Shown here: piece by piece, positions 22,977 through 30,072 of the stretch
Layout of the letters: each line of letters begins with the position of its first letter
How positions within the stretch are numbered: the first letter of the stretch is position 1
Translations under genes and position numbers: made by a program
Notes under the pieces: model-generated
What the model was told of the DNA's origin: nothing
What the model saw: the letters and a program-made list of their open reading frames with translations, nothing else
Database searches by the model: none
Assembly (NCBI GenBank): GCA_023454175.1
Contig: JAEXRW010000015.1
Coordinates: forward strand, 1 to 30,087
Direction: 5' to 3'
Origin: Bacillota bacterium
Lineage (GTDB): Bacteria; Bacillota; Clostridia; Christensenellales; JAEXRW01
Length of the DNA stretch: 30,087 nucleotides

Positions 22977-23426
22977 TTATTTCACCCCCAGGTATCGCTG
23001 TATACCCCGCAGCTGACCGGCATACCCCGAGCACCTGCACAGGTTCCCGACGAGCAGGTGTTTGATCTCTTCCTCGTTTGCGTTTGGGTGGTTTTTCTTC
23101 AGCCAGAGGATCATCACGGCCAGGCCCGGGCTGCAGTATCCGCACTGCTCCGCGCCCTCCTCCGTCATCGCCTTCGCCAGCTCCGCCATCTCGCCCTGCA
23201 GGCCTTCGATGGTGGTGATGCTGCGCCCGTCCGCCTTCGCCGCCAGCACCGTGCACGAAAGCACCGGTTTTTCGTCCATCAGCACCGTGCACGCCCCACA
23301 TGAGCCCGTATCGCACCCGCGCTTCACACCCGGGCACCCGTTGCGCCGCAGCACGTCCAGCAGGTATTCGTGCGGCTCTATCTCGATGCTCTTCTTGTAT
23401 CCGTTCAACTGCAATGTGATGATCAT
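22977..23426 (-). CDS. xdhC: Molybdenum hydroxylase 2, [2Fe-2S] subunit
   Basis: A 149-residue two-cluster ferredoxin-like subunit. First cluster Cys38, 43, 46 and 58 (CDTGSCGAC); second cluster Cys95, 98, 130 and 132 (CGYC, CRC). It links the Mo subunit to the FAD subunit. ATG 23426 overlaps the stop of the FAD gene (ATGA) and has AGGTGG 4 nt upstream. Fourteen further in-frame codons upstream are rejected as lying inside the preceding gene without similarity. Confidence 0.92.
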   Translation of the reverse strand: MIITLQLNGYKKSIEIEPHEYLLDVLRRNGCPGVKRGCDTGSCGACTVLMDEKPVLSCTVLAAKADGRSITTIEGLQGEMAELAKAMTEEGAEQCGYCSPGLAVMILWLKKNHPNANEEEIKHLLVGNLCRCSGYAGQLRGIQRYLGVK

Positions 23427-24205
23427 CCAGCCACCTCCGCCAGTGCCCGTTTCACCAGCACCCTGCAAAGCTCCCTGCGGTACTCGGCTGATGCCTTGCG
23501 GTCACCCGAGAAATCCAGTTCGGTGGATGCCTGTTCCGCGGCTCTTTCGATATCTGTAAGACCGGAGTTCAGAAGCGCCATCGTTTTTTCCGCCGGTCTC
23601 GCCGGCCCCGGCCTCGCCCCCGCCGCGATACGGTATGCTGAACCCATGCGGGAAACTGCAACGGCCAGGATCGGCAGGCTCCCGTGTGTCACGCGGAAGG
23701 GCTGGTAGGATGCTTTCAGGTTTTCTTTTCGGAGCATGATCTTTTCCACGATGTCGTCTTTGTTTTTGGATGTGAGGTATTCTTGAAGGGGCCATTCCCC
23801 GGATTTGTATAGTTTCACTTTACAGTCCAGTATCGAAAGGCATGTCAGCAGTTCCGAGAACCCATACCGCCCGCTCACCGTGCCCCCCACCGTGATGATA
23901 TTCCGCATCTGTACGCCGGTGATATGGGCCACGGTTTTGGGGAGGATGCCGTCCAGTTCGCTCTGTAATAGCTCACTCCGTTCCATCTGCCCCAGCGTCG
24001 TCATCGCGCCGATCTCGATGAATTCCCCTTTCTCGCGGATGAAATCCAGTCCCGCCCCCGAAAGGTCGATAGCGAGCGGTATCTCCCGTGAGGATAACCG
24101 TAAGAACGCCCCTCCGCCGAAAAGTACCGCGTCCTTATTCCCCTGCAGCAGCGTATAAGCCTCCTCGATGCTCTTGGGCCTCACATATGCTTCGATCATG
24201 GGCAA
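23423..24205 (-). CDS. xdhB: Molybdenum hydroxylase 2, divergent FAD-binding subunit
   Basis: A 260-residue subunit related to the FAD component of XDH/CODH enzymes. It is shorter and more divergent than its counterpart at 8653. The first flavin motif is FGGGAFL (29-35) rather than AGGTD, and the second reads TVGGTVSGRYGFSE, lacking the usual GGN...NASPAGD residues. FAD binding may therefore be altered. The start is taken at TTG 24205, with AGGGG 9 nt upstream; ATG 24199 is an alternative. It is the first gene of the B-C-A unit. A palindromic repeat with a 14-bp perfect stem lies just upstream. Confidence 0.85.
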   Translation of the reverse strand: MPMIEAYVRPKSIEEAYTLLQGNKDAVLFGGGAFLRLSSREIPLAIDLSGAGLDFIREKGEFIEIGAMTTLGQMERSELLQSELDGILPKTVAHITGVQMRNIITVGGTVSGRYGFSELLTCLSILDCKVKLYKSGEWPLQEYLTSKNKDDIVEKIMLRKENLKASYQPFRVTHGSLPILAVAVSRMGSAYRIAAGARPGPARPAEKTMALLNSGLTDIERAAEQASTELDFSGDRKASAEYRRELCRVLVKRALAEVAG

Positions 24206-24241
24206 ACCGCATCACCCCTTATACAAATTTGCAATCTGCTT

Positions 24242-24327
24242 GGCTCCCTCAGACGCGCGTCGCGCGCGTTTGCGAGGGGAGCTGTCACCAAGCAACCAAG
24301 GGTTGCTTGGTGACTGAAGGAGGGATT
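24242..24327. repeat. Two-stem palindromic repeat, type B copy 7, with 14-bp perfect stem
   Basis: First stem GGCTCCCTC ... GAGGGGAGC with a GACGCGCGTCGCGCGCG insert. The second stem is a perfect 14-bp inverted repeat (arms GTCACCAAGCAACC at 24284-24297 and its complement at 24301-24314, loop AAG). It fills most of the gap between the PLP enzyme gene and xdhB. Confidence 0.85.
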
Positions 24328-24377
24328 ACATATCCGATAACTTCTGTTCTACGTTTTCACTAATCAAATTGATTGCC

Positions 24378-25739
24378 TTACCGCATCGCCCTGATCTTCT
24401 CGTCATACGCCTCGATCTTGTTGTACTCGTCCTCCCAGAAGGAAGGCCACCGCATGGCATTCAGGTAATTCTGCTTATATCCAAAGGGCAGCCAGTCCCT
24501 TTCCTTCTGTTGGAATAAGAGTGCCTTCCTGTCCTTCCGCCTGTAGTCGAATACGTTATCGTCCGACGCATCATGGAAAATCTCCCTTGCCCAACGTTCC
24601 AATACAAAATCGCTCGTCTCCAGGTACCGGTTATCCAAATCGTCCAGCACCGAGTTGTACCGGTCGAAACCGTCCGTTGCGATGGTCACCACGTTGTCGT
24701 CCGGCCCCAGCCGCAGGTACTTCGCCATCTTGATCGCGCCCAGGATGTTGCACAAGCCCGATACGCCGAAAAGCTCTTTCATCCCTTGCGCCGTTTCCAT
24801 CGGGACATCCAGCCGGGTCAGGATCTCGGGCGCGTCGTGGATCACCTTCAGCCCCTTTACGCAGTCGTCGTCATGGATCAGGATCACGAAGTCCGTGGTC
24901 AATACGTTATGGATCAGCGTGCACATCTTGTCCCCGATGCCCTCGATCCGGTGCTGCCCTCGCCCCCCGTTTGCCAGCGTGGAGCATTCATACGGTTCCA
25001 GCGCGCCCACCTTGCACTCCGGGAAAGCCGCCTTGATGGCATCCCCCGCAGCGATGGTCCCCGCCGAGCCCGGTGCCGAGCAAAAGGCGGCGATCCTTCC
25101 GTTTCCGATCCCTTTCACGGCTTCGACTGCTGAATTACCCGTCACGTGCCGGTGGAAGCGGTAATTCGGCATCAGTTCAAATTGCGCCAGCGGCCTGTTC
25201 TTCGGGTTTTTCTTCAGTTCGTATGTCCGCTGCAATGTCAGGATAACGTCGGATTCCGTGCCCGGCGTCAGGTCCAGCTCCGCGCCGTATTTTCTTATGC
25301 GCTCGTACCGTTCCCGGCTCATGTTGTCGGGCATGATCACGATGGCCTTGTATCCCATCAGGTTGCAGATGTAGGAGACGCCGATGCCGAAATTCCCCGT
25401 GGATGGCCCGAGGATCGTGTGTTCACCCGGGATGATTTCGCCGTCCACGCATCCTTCCATCAGCGTCGCGTACGCCGGCCCCACCTTGTGGGAGCCTGAG
25501 GGGAACCCTTTTCCCAGCATCACCACGATGTTGGCGTCCACGCCCGTGAGCTCTTTGGGCAGGACGATCTTGCGCACTTCCCCTTCTTCATCCTTCCATG
25601 TGATGTTGAAAAGGTTGACGGGGTCCAGTTCGTTTTGCTTCAATGCTTTGAGCGCGCGCTTCCGCACATCCTTGTCCATATTCTCGGGGTGCAGCATTTC
25701 CGCGTATGTCGGTCCGAATGGGATACTTCCTTTTGTCAT
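24378..25739 (-). CDS. Cysteine-synthase-like PLP enzyme of unknown substrate
   Basis: A 453-residue fold-type II PLP enzyme. The PLP lysine is Lys85 in GSHKVGPAYATLMEG and the phosphate loop is GPSTGNFGIGVSYICN (111-126), with the glycine-rich CSAPGSAGTIAAGD further on. Length and the C-terminal extension (from about 340, rich in Asp, Arg, Tyr and Trp) exceed O-acetylserine sulfhydrylases. The FGVTSFK-type motif expected of diaminopropionate ammonia-lyase YgeX is absent. In this block an ammonia-lyase or beta-elimination step on an amino acid made from purine carbon is the best guess. GAGGT lies 7 nt upstream of ATG 25739; the 105 codons further upstream overlap the NTPase gene in another frame. 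Confidence 0.85.
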   Translation of the reverse strand: MTKGSIPFGPTYAEMLHPENMDKDVRKRALKALKQNELDPVNLFNITWKDEEGEVRKIVLPKELTGVDANIVVMLGKGFPSGSHKVGPAYATLMEGCVDGEIIPGEHTILGPSTGNFGIGVSYICNLMGYKAIVIMPDNMSRERYERIRKYGAELDLTPGTESDVILTLQRTYELKKNPKNRPLAQFELMPNYRFHRHVTGNSAVEAVKGIGNGRIAAFCSAPGSAGTIAAGDAIKAAFPECKVGALEPYECSTLANGGRGQHRIEGIGDKMCTLIHNVLTTDFVILIHDDDCVKGLKVIHDAPEILTRLDVPMETAQGMKELFGVSGLCNILGAIKMAKYLRLGPDDNVVTIATDGFDRYNSVLDDLDNRYLETSDFVLERWAREIFHDASDDNVFDYRRKDRKALLFQQKERDWLPFGYKQNYLNAMRWPSFWEDEYNKIEAYDEKIRAMR

Positions 25740-25780
25740 GGCTTCTACCTCACGTTTTGCATATGAAATATTGAATGTCG

Positions 25781-26254
25781 TTAGACTTTTATTAGCGCAA
25801 ATTCCCCGATGTGGAATCTCTCCGCCACGTCTTCCACGCAGCTTTCCCGGACGCAGATATACACGTCTCGTCCCGATCCCAGCGCCTTTTCCAGTAGCGG
25901 CGCAAACCCCTTCCCCTGCAGCTCCACTGGGCCGATCTCGTCGATGAAGAGCGAGCTGTTCCCGTCTTCGATGGCGCTCTTGATGATTCCCGATGCGAAT
26001 TGCAGCCCCGCTTCTGAAAAACTGAAATCCCCGAATGTAAATGCTTCGGTCCATCCTGCAGGTGTCAATCCTTCTCTGCGGATAAAGGGAACCGTCTCCC
26101 CGGTCGAGAGCCGCTGCAGGTCGTACCCTGCCAGCTCCCCGCCATTGAACACCTTGGGTGATGCAAAGCCGTCTCCGTTCTCCGAGTCAAGATAAAGCTC
26201 CAGAATCCGGCTCGTCTTCCCGCCGTTGATCTTTCCGGTGATGAGGGTGACCAT
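25781..26254 (-). CDS. THEP1-like nucleoside-triphosphatase
   Basis: A 157-residue P-loop protein. Walker A is GKINGGKTS (7-15) and Walker B with the family's DEIG extension is LFIDEIGPVEL (102-112), as in NTPase_1/THEP1 proteins. It starts 1 bp after the preceding membrane-protein gene, so the two form a tight pair. The physiological role of THEP1-type enzymes is unsettled. Here a link to the membrane partner, for instance energising uptake or handling a nucleotide-linked cofactor, is an inference from the pairing alone. Confidence 0.8.
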   Translation of the reverse strand: MVTLITGKINGGKTSRILELYLDSENGDGFASPKVFNGGELAGYDLQRLSTGETVPFIRREGLTPAGWTEAFTFGDFSFSEAGLQFASGIIKSAIEDGNSSLFIDEIGPVELQGKGFAPLLEKALGSGRDVYICVRESCVEDVAERFHIGEFALIKV

Positions 26255-26255
26255 C

Positions 26256-26900
26256 TTACAGCAGCGGCAGCGCCAGCGTTGCCCCGAGGGCTAATACGAT
26301 AGCTACGATGGAGTACGCCGGGAAAAGCCTTGCTTTCGTTTCCGTGTTGCGGCTGATCGCCTTTTCCACGTACAGGTAAATGAGGATCACGGCGGCGTTC
26401 GCCAGCCCTTCCAGGAAGACCATCTGTGTGATGGTGCCCCACCCCGCGCTGATCGTTCCCGATGGGATGCCGAAAAGCGTCTGGATGTACGTCATTGCGA
26501 TATACAGGATCCGCCAGCATAGGCTGGGGAGGATGGCTGCCAGCGGGATGAATGCCTTGCTTTGCGTGCTGAACGCCCTGAATACCACGAAGACCATCAC
26601 GGCCTCAAAGAGGATGCACGCCGCCGGGTTCACCGTGCGCAGTACCGGCACCACCGGCAGGAACAGGTCGAATAGTTTGATGCCCGTAGCGATGACTCCA
26701 ACGAGGAAGATCGCAAGCGGTTTTTGCGTGCGTTTGTATGCCCTGTGCATGAAGTAAAAGCCGATGGGGAACATCACAAATCCTTGGATCCCCGGCGGCA
26801 GCATGTGCAGCACATACCCCAGCACCGCCTCAGCCAGGCCCCACAGCCCTCCGAAAAAGAAGATGGTGGTCAGCATTTTCCCCCTGGTCGTTTTGTCCAT
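26256..26900 (-). CDS. Six- or seven-helix integral membrane protein, unknown function
   Basis: A 214-residue hydrophobic protein. Predicted membrane segments lie at about 9-30, 38-54, 60-80, 92-108, 115-140, 155-178 and 192-213. I do not recognise the family with certainty; size, compact helices and linkage to an NTPase recall substrate-binding components of ECF-type importers, but no EcfT or paired ECF ATPases are seen. The ATG at 26900 is preferred, about 9 nt after AAGGCGG; a GTG three codons earlier would overlap that site. It is the first gene after the strong promoter at 27043-27071. A role in importing purines, molybdate or selenium compounds is possible but unproven. Confidence 0.7.
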   Translation of the reverse strand: MDKTTRGKMLTTIFFFGGLWGLAEAVLGYVLHMLPPGIQGFVMFPIGFYFMHRAYKRTQKPLAIFLVGVIATGIKLFDLFLPVVPVLRTVNPAACILFEAVMVFVVFRAFSTQSKAFIPLAAILPSLCWRILYIAMTYIQTLFGIPSGTISAGWGTITQMVFLEGLANAAVILIYLYVEKAISRNTETKARLFPAYSIVAIVLALGATLALPLL

Positions 26901-27020
26901 TGGATGCACCCGCCTTTTTATTTCCTGTATCTTATTTATGAATCGGTCCGTAAATGCATGTCGTCGATGAGGAATAGGTTACGCCATTGTAATCTGTAAC
27001 GAAGAGATGAAGCTGATTTT

Positions 27021-27034
27021 ATTGATTAGTCAAT
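27021..27034. promoter_or_regulatory. Operator candidate at the start of the purine-block transcript
   Basis: ATTGATTAGTCAAT has 5-bp arms ATTGA / TCAAT around TTAG. It lies just downstream of the -10, covering about +3 to +16, where a repressor would block initiation. The block's TetR protein is the natural candidate to bind it. Confidence 0.5.
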
Positions 27035-27042
27035 CTAATTCG

Positions 27043-27071
27043 ATTCTAAACCTGCCCCGGATTTATGTCAA
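27043..27071 (-). promoter_or_regulatory. Near-consensus sigma-A promoter
   Basis: On the minus strand TTGACA (27066-27071) and TAGAAT (27043-27048) are separated by exactly 17 bp. Transcription would begin near 27036, leaving a leader of about 135 nt before the membrane-protein gene. The leader shows no riboswitch that I recognise, only a weak GTTAC / GTAAC stem. Confidence 0.75.
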
Positions 27072-27091
27072 TATATTGTTATTTTATACTG

Positions 27092-28453
27092 TTATCGGCC
27101 GATGCTGCACCGGACGAATTCCCCGTTTCCCGCTTTTCCCATGAACGACCCGTCCTTGAATACCGTCTTCCCGCGCAGCAGCGTCATCACAGGGTACCCC
27201 TGCAGTATTATGCCTTCCCAGATCGTGTGGTCCGCGTCCGAGTGCATGGCCCCCTGTGTGATGGTGCATTCCTTTTTCGGGTCGTACAGCACGATATCCG
27301 CGTCCTTCCCGACATCTAAGCTTCCCTTCCGGTGCCCGCACCCGAAGATGTTCGCCGGGTTCGTCGAGCAGACTTCTACGGCCTTGTTAAAGGAGATACG
27401 CCCCTTGTTCGCCGCACTCAGCATGTAGGGGTACATGTTTTCCACGCCCATGCACCCGTTCGGAATGAGCGTAAAGTCGTTCTTCCCCGCGTCCTTTTCA
27501 TAGGATTGAAACGGGCAGTGGTCCGTCGCCACCGTCAGGATATCTCCGTTTTTCAATCCCTCCCACAGCGCCTTCCGGCTGTCTTCCCCCTTGATGGGCG
27601 GGGAACAGACATACCGGTTCCCATCCACCCGCCTGTATACGGAATTGTCCCATTGCAGATATTGTGGGCATGTCTCCGCCAGGATGTCGTATCCTTCTGA
27701 ACGGGCTCTTCGTATCTCCTCCAGCCCCTCTTTGCACGCCAGGTGCACGATGAAAAGCCGGGCCCTGAACGCCTTTGCCAGGTGGATGGCCCGTTGGATG
27801 GCCTCCGCCTCAACGAATTCCGGCCTGCTTTCGTAGTGGTGCCACGCCGATGTCTTCCCTTCGGAAAGCAACCGTCTTGTCCGGTGCTCGATGATGGCCG
27901 GGTTCTCCGCGTGTACGGCGATGAGCGAGCCCGTCGCCGCGGACTTTTCCAGCGCCTCCGCCAGCGCCCCGTCGTCCACCATCAGCCCCTTGTACACCAT
28001 GTAGAGCTTGAAGCTGGGGATGCCGAAGTCTGCGATGGTTTTGAATTGGTCGAGTGTCCCATCCGAAGTGTCAGTCGCCACCATATGCAGGGAAAAGTCC
28101 ACGCACGCCTGTTTCTCAAATGTCTTTATCATTTCCTGTGCGCTCTCGACGAATGTCTTACCCACCTGCTGCACGCAGAAGTCAAATACCGTCGTGGTCC
28201 CCCCGCACGCCGCCGCCCGCGTGCCCGATTCGTAGCTGTCCGCCGAAACGTATTTTCCCACCGGCGTCTGCAGGTGCACGTGCGCGTCCACCGCCCCTGG
28301 CAATACAAAGAGGCCCGTAGCGTCGATGGTATCTGCGCCTGCCGGTTCGATGTGCTTTTGGATGGCTGCTATCTTCCCCGATTGGATGGCGATGTCGGAT
28401 TTGTACGTTTCCCTTGCCGTGACGATGGCTCCGTTTTGGATTACCAGGTCCAT
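27092..28453 (-). CDS. hydA: Dihydropyrimidinase/hydantoinase-type cyclic amidohydrolase
   Basis: A 453-residue amidohydrolase that opens cyclic ureides such as dihydropyrimidines or hydantoins to N-carbamoyl compounds. The binuclear metal site is complete: His58 and His60 in DAHVHLQTPVG, the carbamylated Lys149 in PSFKLYMVYKG, His181 in AVHAEN, His237 in IVHLACKEG, and Asp311 in VATDHCPF. ATG 28453 has GGAG 3 nt upstream. The gene matches HydA/HyuA proteins found in molybdenum hydroxylase clusters. It seems to have its own promoter and is followed after 20 bp by the promoter of the rest of the block. Product carbamoyl groups could go to YgeW and ArcC. Allantoinase is a possible alternative. 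Confidence 0.9.
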   Translation of the reverse strand: MDLVIQNGAIVTARETYKSDIAIQSGKIAAIQKHIEPAGADTIDATGLFVLPGAVDAHVHLQTPVGKYVSADSYESGTRAAACGGTTTVFDFCVQQVGKTFVESAQEMIKTFEKQACVDFSLHMVATDTSDGTLDQFKTIADFGIPSFKLYMVYKGLMVDDGALAEALEKSAATGSLIAVHAENPAIIEHRTRRLLSEGKTSAWHHYESRPEFVEAEAIQRAIHLAKAFRARLFIVHLACKEGLEEIRRARSEGYDILAETCPQYLQWDNSVYRRVDGNRYVCSPPIKGEDSRKALWEGLKNGDILTVATDHCPFQSYEKDAGKNDFTLIPNGCMGVENMYPYMLSAANKGRISFNKAVEVCSTNPANIFGCGHRKGSLDVGKDADIVLYDPKKECTITQGAMHSDADHTIWEGIILQGYPVMTLLRGKTVFKDGSFMGKAGNGEFVRCSIGR

Positions 28454-28514
28454 TTCTCCGCCCCCGTCCATATATGATGAACTTGTGTATTAACCGGAAT
28501 GATTGTGTGTAATG

Positions 28515-28520
28515 ATTATA
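28515..28520 (-). promoter_or_regulatory. Putative extended -10 of the hydA promoter
   Basis: The minus strand reads TGGTATAAT, the same extended -10 as at 3595-3600, about 62 bp upstream of hydA. The -35 region is poor. Confidence 0.45.
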
Positions 28521-28567
28521 CCATATCTGCCTGGGATAGTCCGAAAGTATGGATATATACAGTCAGC

Positions 28568-28596
28568 AAAAGCCCGCAGCGCTCTCCACGGCGGGC
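28568..28596 (-). terminator. Terminator of the lipoprotein gene
   Basis: On the minus strand the arms GCCCGC and GCGGGC with a 13-nt loop are followed by TTTT, 20 bp after the lipoprotein stop codon. It separates that gene from hydA. Confidence 0.65.
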
Positions 28597-28615
28597 CGGA
28601 TATCAGCCTTCATCC

Positions 28616-29977
28616 CTATTGCGTGACGATGCTGCCGTCCACCGCGTTGATCGTCATGATGCAGCGGACTTGTTTCTCTTCCCCCGTCATGCGCTTAGCC
28701 AATCCCTCCGGCATGGCCCGCGTCTCGTAAAAATTCCACGCGGGTATCAACAGGAAGCTTCCCTGCCTGTTCTTCTCAGGGATATGTACCAGGCAAAGTT
28801 CGATCCTGTCGATGGTCACGCTCTGGCTGCCGGTCTTTTTCTTCTCCCCTGCCGACGCCCAGATTGGCTGCTTGAATATCTGCTGCTGGAAACGTTCCTG
28901 TATCTGGTCAAACGGCATCAATCGGACGTTTTCATTTACTGTATCAGTGATCTTCCCCTTGTCCCCCCAGGAGAAGCCGTTGATCCCGGAGGGGTCCATG
29001 TCCACAGAGATATATTCGATCCGCTTTTGGGGCGCATATGATTTGTCTTCCTTGTTCAGGTTACATTTTGCACGCATCGGCAGCCCGTTCACCGACGGCT
29101 GGAATACCACACGGATATCGTCTTTTCGGGATGGGTCGGATAAAGCGTTCATGCTTTTTTTGATTTCGGATATCTCCATTCCCTCTATCCCAAGTTCGGC
29201 CAGCAGTTGTTTGGATATATCGGAAGCTTTCTCATCCGTCAGTTCGCTCCCGTAAAACCGTTGGTTGAACGAAAAATTTGGAAAGGGTGTGCTGCCGTCA
29301 AGCCCGATGCTGAACATGTCGCTGTAGTGGTCCTTCATCATGTTGAAAAGGTTGATCCTTACGGGCGCCTTGTCCCCCATGTCCGCAAACGCACTGAGTT
29401 CCTCCCCGCCTTCCGGATTGACTGTGAATTTGCTGTCGATATACTCCTTTTGTACGGTTTCCGGCGCGGTTTTGAGTTTCTCTTTCCTTTGTTTGATCCA
29501 GTCCTCCAGCGTCTTGCGTTCCTCCGAGTCCTGCAGGTCGTCGGGCCTGTCCTGTTTCAGCTTTTCCAGCTGCGCCTGGCTTTGGAGGATCTCGTCCTGC
29601 AGCTGTGCGCGGGTCAGTGGGATGTTCTCCGATTCATAGAGCCTTGCGTCCCCCACGAAGTAATGAATCACCCGGTCAGCCTCTTCCTGTGTGAAGTTGA
29701 TGGGTTTGATGCGTATGATCGGGTATTTCACTGCTCCGTGCAGTTCAATAGAGGCATTGATGGTCACGGTTGCGTCGAGTGTTTTGTGAAAACCCGCGTC
29801 GAACCATGTATCCGGTACGGTGTAATGCTCCTCCGGCGCAGCGCTCTGTTGGATCTTTTGCTCCAGCTGTCCGTCGTACTTATTTACAACGGCGGGTTTT
29901 TCAGGCGTCGGCTGGCATGCTGCGAGCAATAGAACAGTTGATACCAGGGACATGGCTATTGCATAGGTTCTTTTCAT
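28616..29977 (-). CDS. Lipoprotein, resembling DUF6034 proteins
   Basis: A 453-residue exported protein with a lipobox LLAAC; Cys21 would be acylated and anchor it to the outer face of the membrane. The mature part has no enzymatic motif that I recognise. A Gln/Lys/Glu-rich, probably coiled-coil stretch covers about 120-172 (LQDEILQSQAQLEKLKQDR). Beta-rich segments follow, ending in a conserved-looking WNFYETRAMPEGL and MTINAVDGSIV near the C-terminus, the latter typical of PepSY-like repeats. AGGAG lies 6 nt upstream of ATG 29977. The family label is from memory of similar lipoproteins in Clostridia. A terminator separates it from hydA, so a role in purine use is not implied. Confidence 0.75.
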   Translation of the reverse strand: MKRTYAIAMSLVSTVLLLAACQPTPEKPAVVNKYDGQLEQKIQQSAAPEEHYTVPDTWFDAGFHKTLDATVTINASIELHGAVKYPIIRIKPINFTQEEADRVIHYFVGDARLYESENIPLTRAQLQDEILQSQAQLEKLKQDRPDDLQDSEERKTLEDWIKQRKEKLKTAPETVQKEYIDSKFTVNPEGGEELSAFADMGDKAPVRINLFNMMKDHYSDMFSIGLDGSTPFPNFSFNQRFYGSELTDEKASDISKQLLAELGIEGMEISEIKKSMNALSDPSRKDDIRVVFQPSVNGLPMRAKCNLNKEDKSYAPQKRIEYISVDMDPSGINGFSWGDKGKITDTVNENVRLMPFDQIQERFQQQIFKQPIWASAGEKKKTGSQSVTIDRIELCLVHIPEKNRQGSFLLIPAWNFYETRAMPEGLAKRMTGEEKQVRCIMTINAVDGSIVTQ

Positions 29978-30036
29978 CGCTCGCTCCTGTTTATGATAGA
30001 TTTGGATCTTGCATCGCTATTTGCTATATGGCCCAT

Positions 30037-30072
30037 CGGAATTCTCAACTGTCAACTCTCAACTCTCAACTA
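30037..30072 (-). repeat. 7-bp stop-bearing repeat tract at the window end
   Basis: On the minus strand the units TAGTTGA, GAGTTGA, GAGTTGA, CAGTTGA are followed by a degenerate GAATTCC. Confidence 0.75.

Noticed and set aside
9959..24205. Selenocysteine-containing subunits
   Set aside because: All XDH-type genes run open without in-frame TGA. In this enzyme group selenium is a labile ligand, not selenocysteine.
25740..26054. N-terminal extension of the PLP enzyme frame (105 codons)
   Set aside because: It overlaps the THEP1-like NTPase gene out of frame; the ATG at 25739 has a proper ribosome site and gives a normal fold start.
26901..27036. Purine, molybdenum-cofactor or other riboswitch in the leader of the membrane-protein gene
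   Set aside because: I could not match any conserved core; only a weak GTTAC/GTAAC stem is seen.
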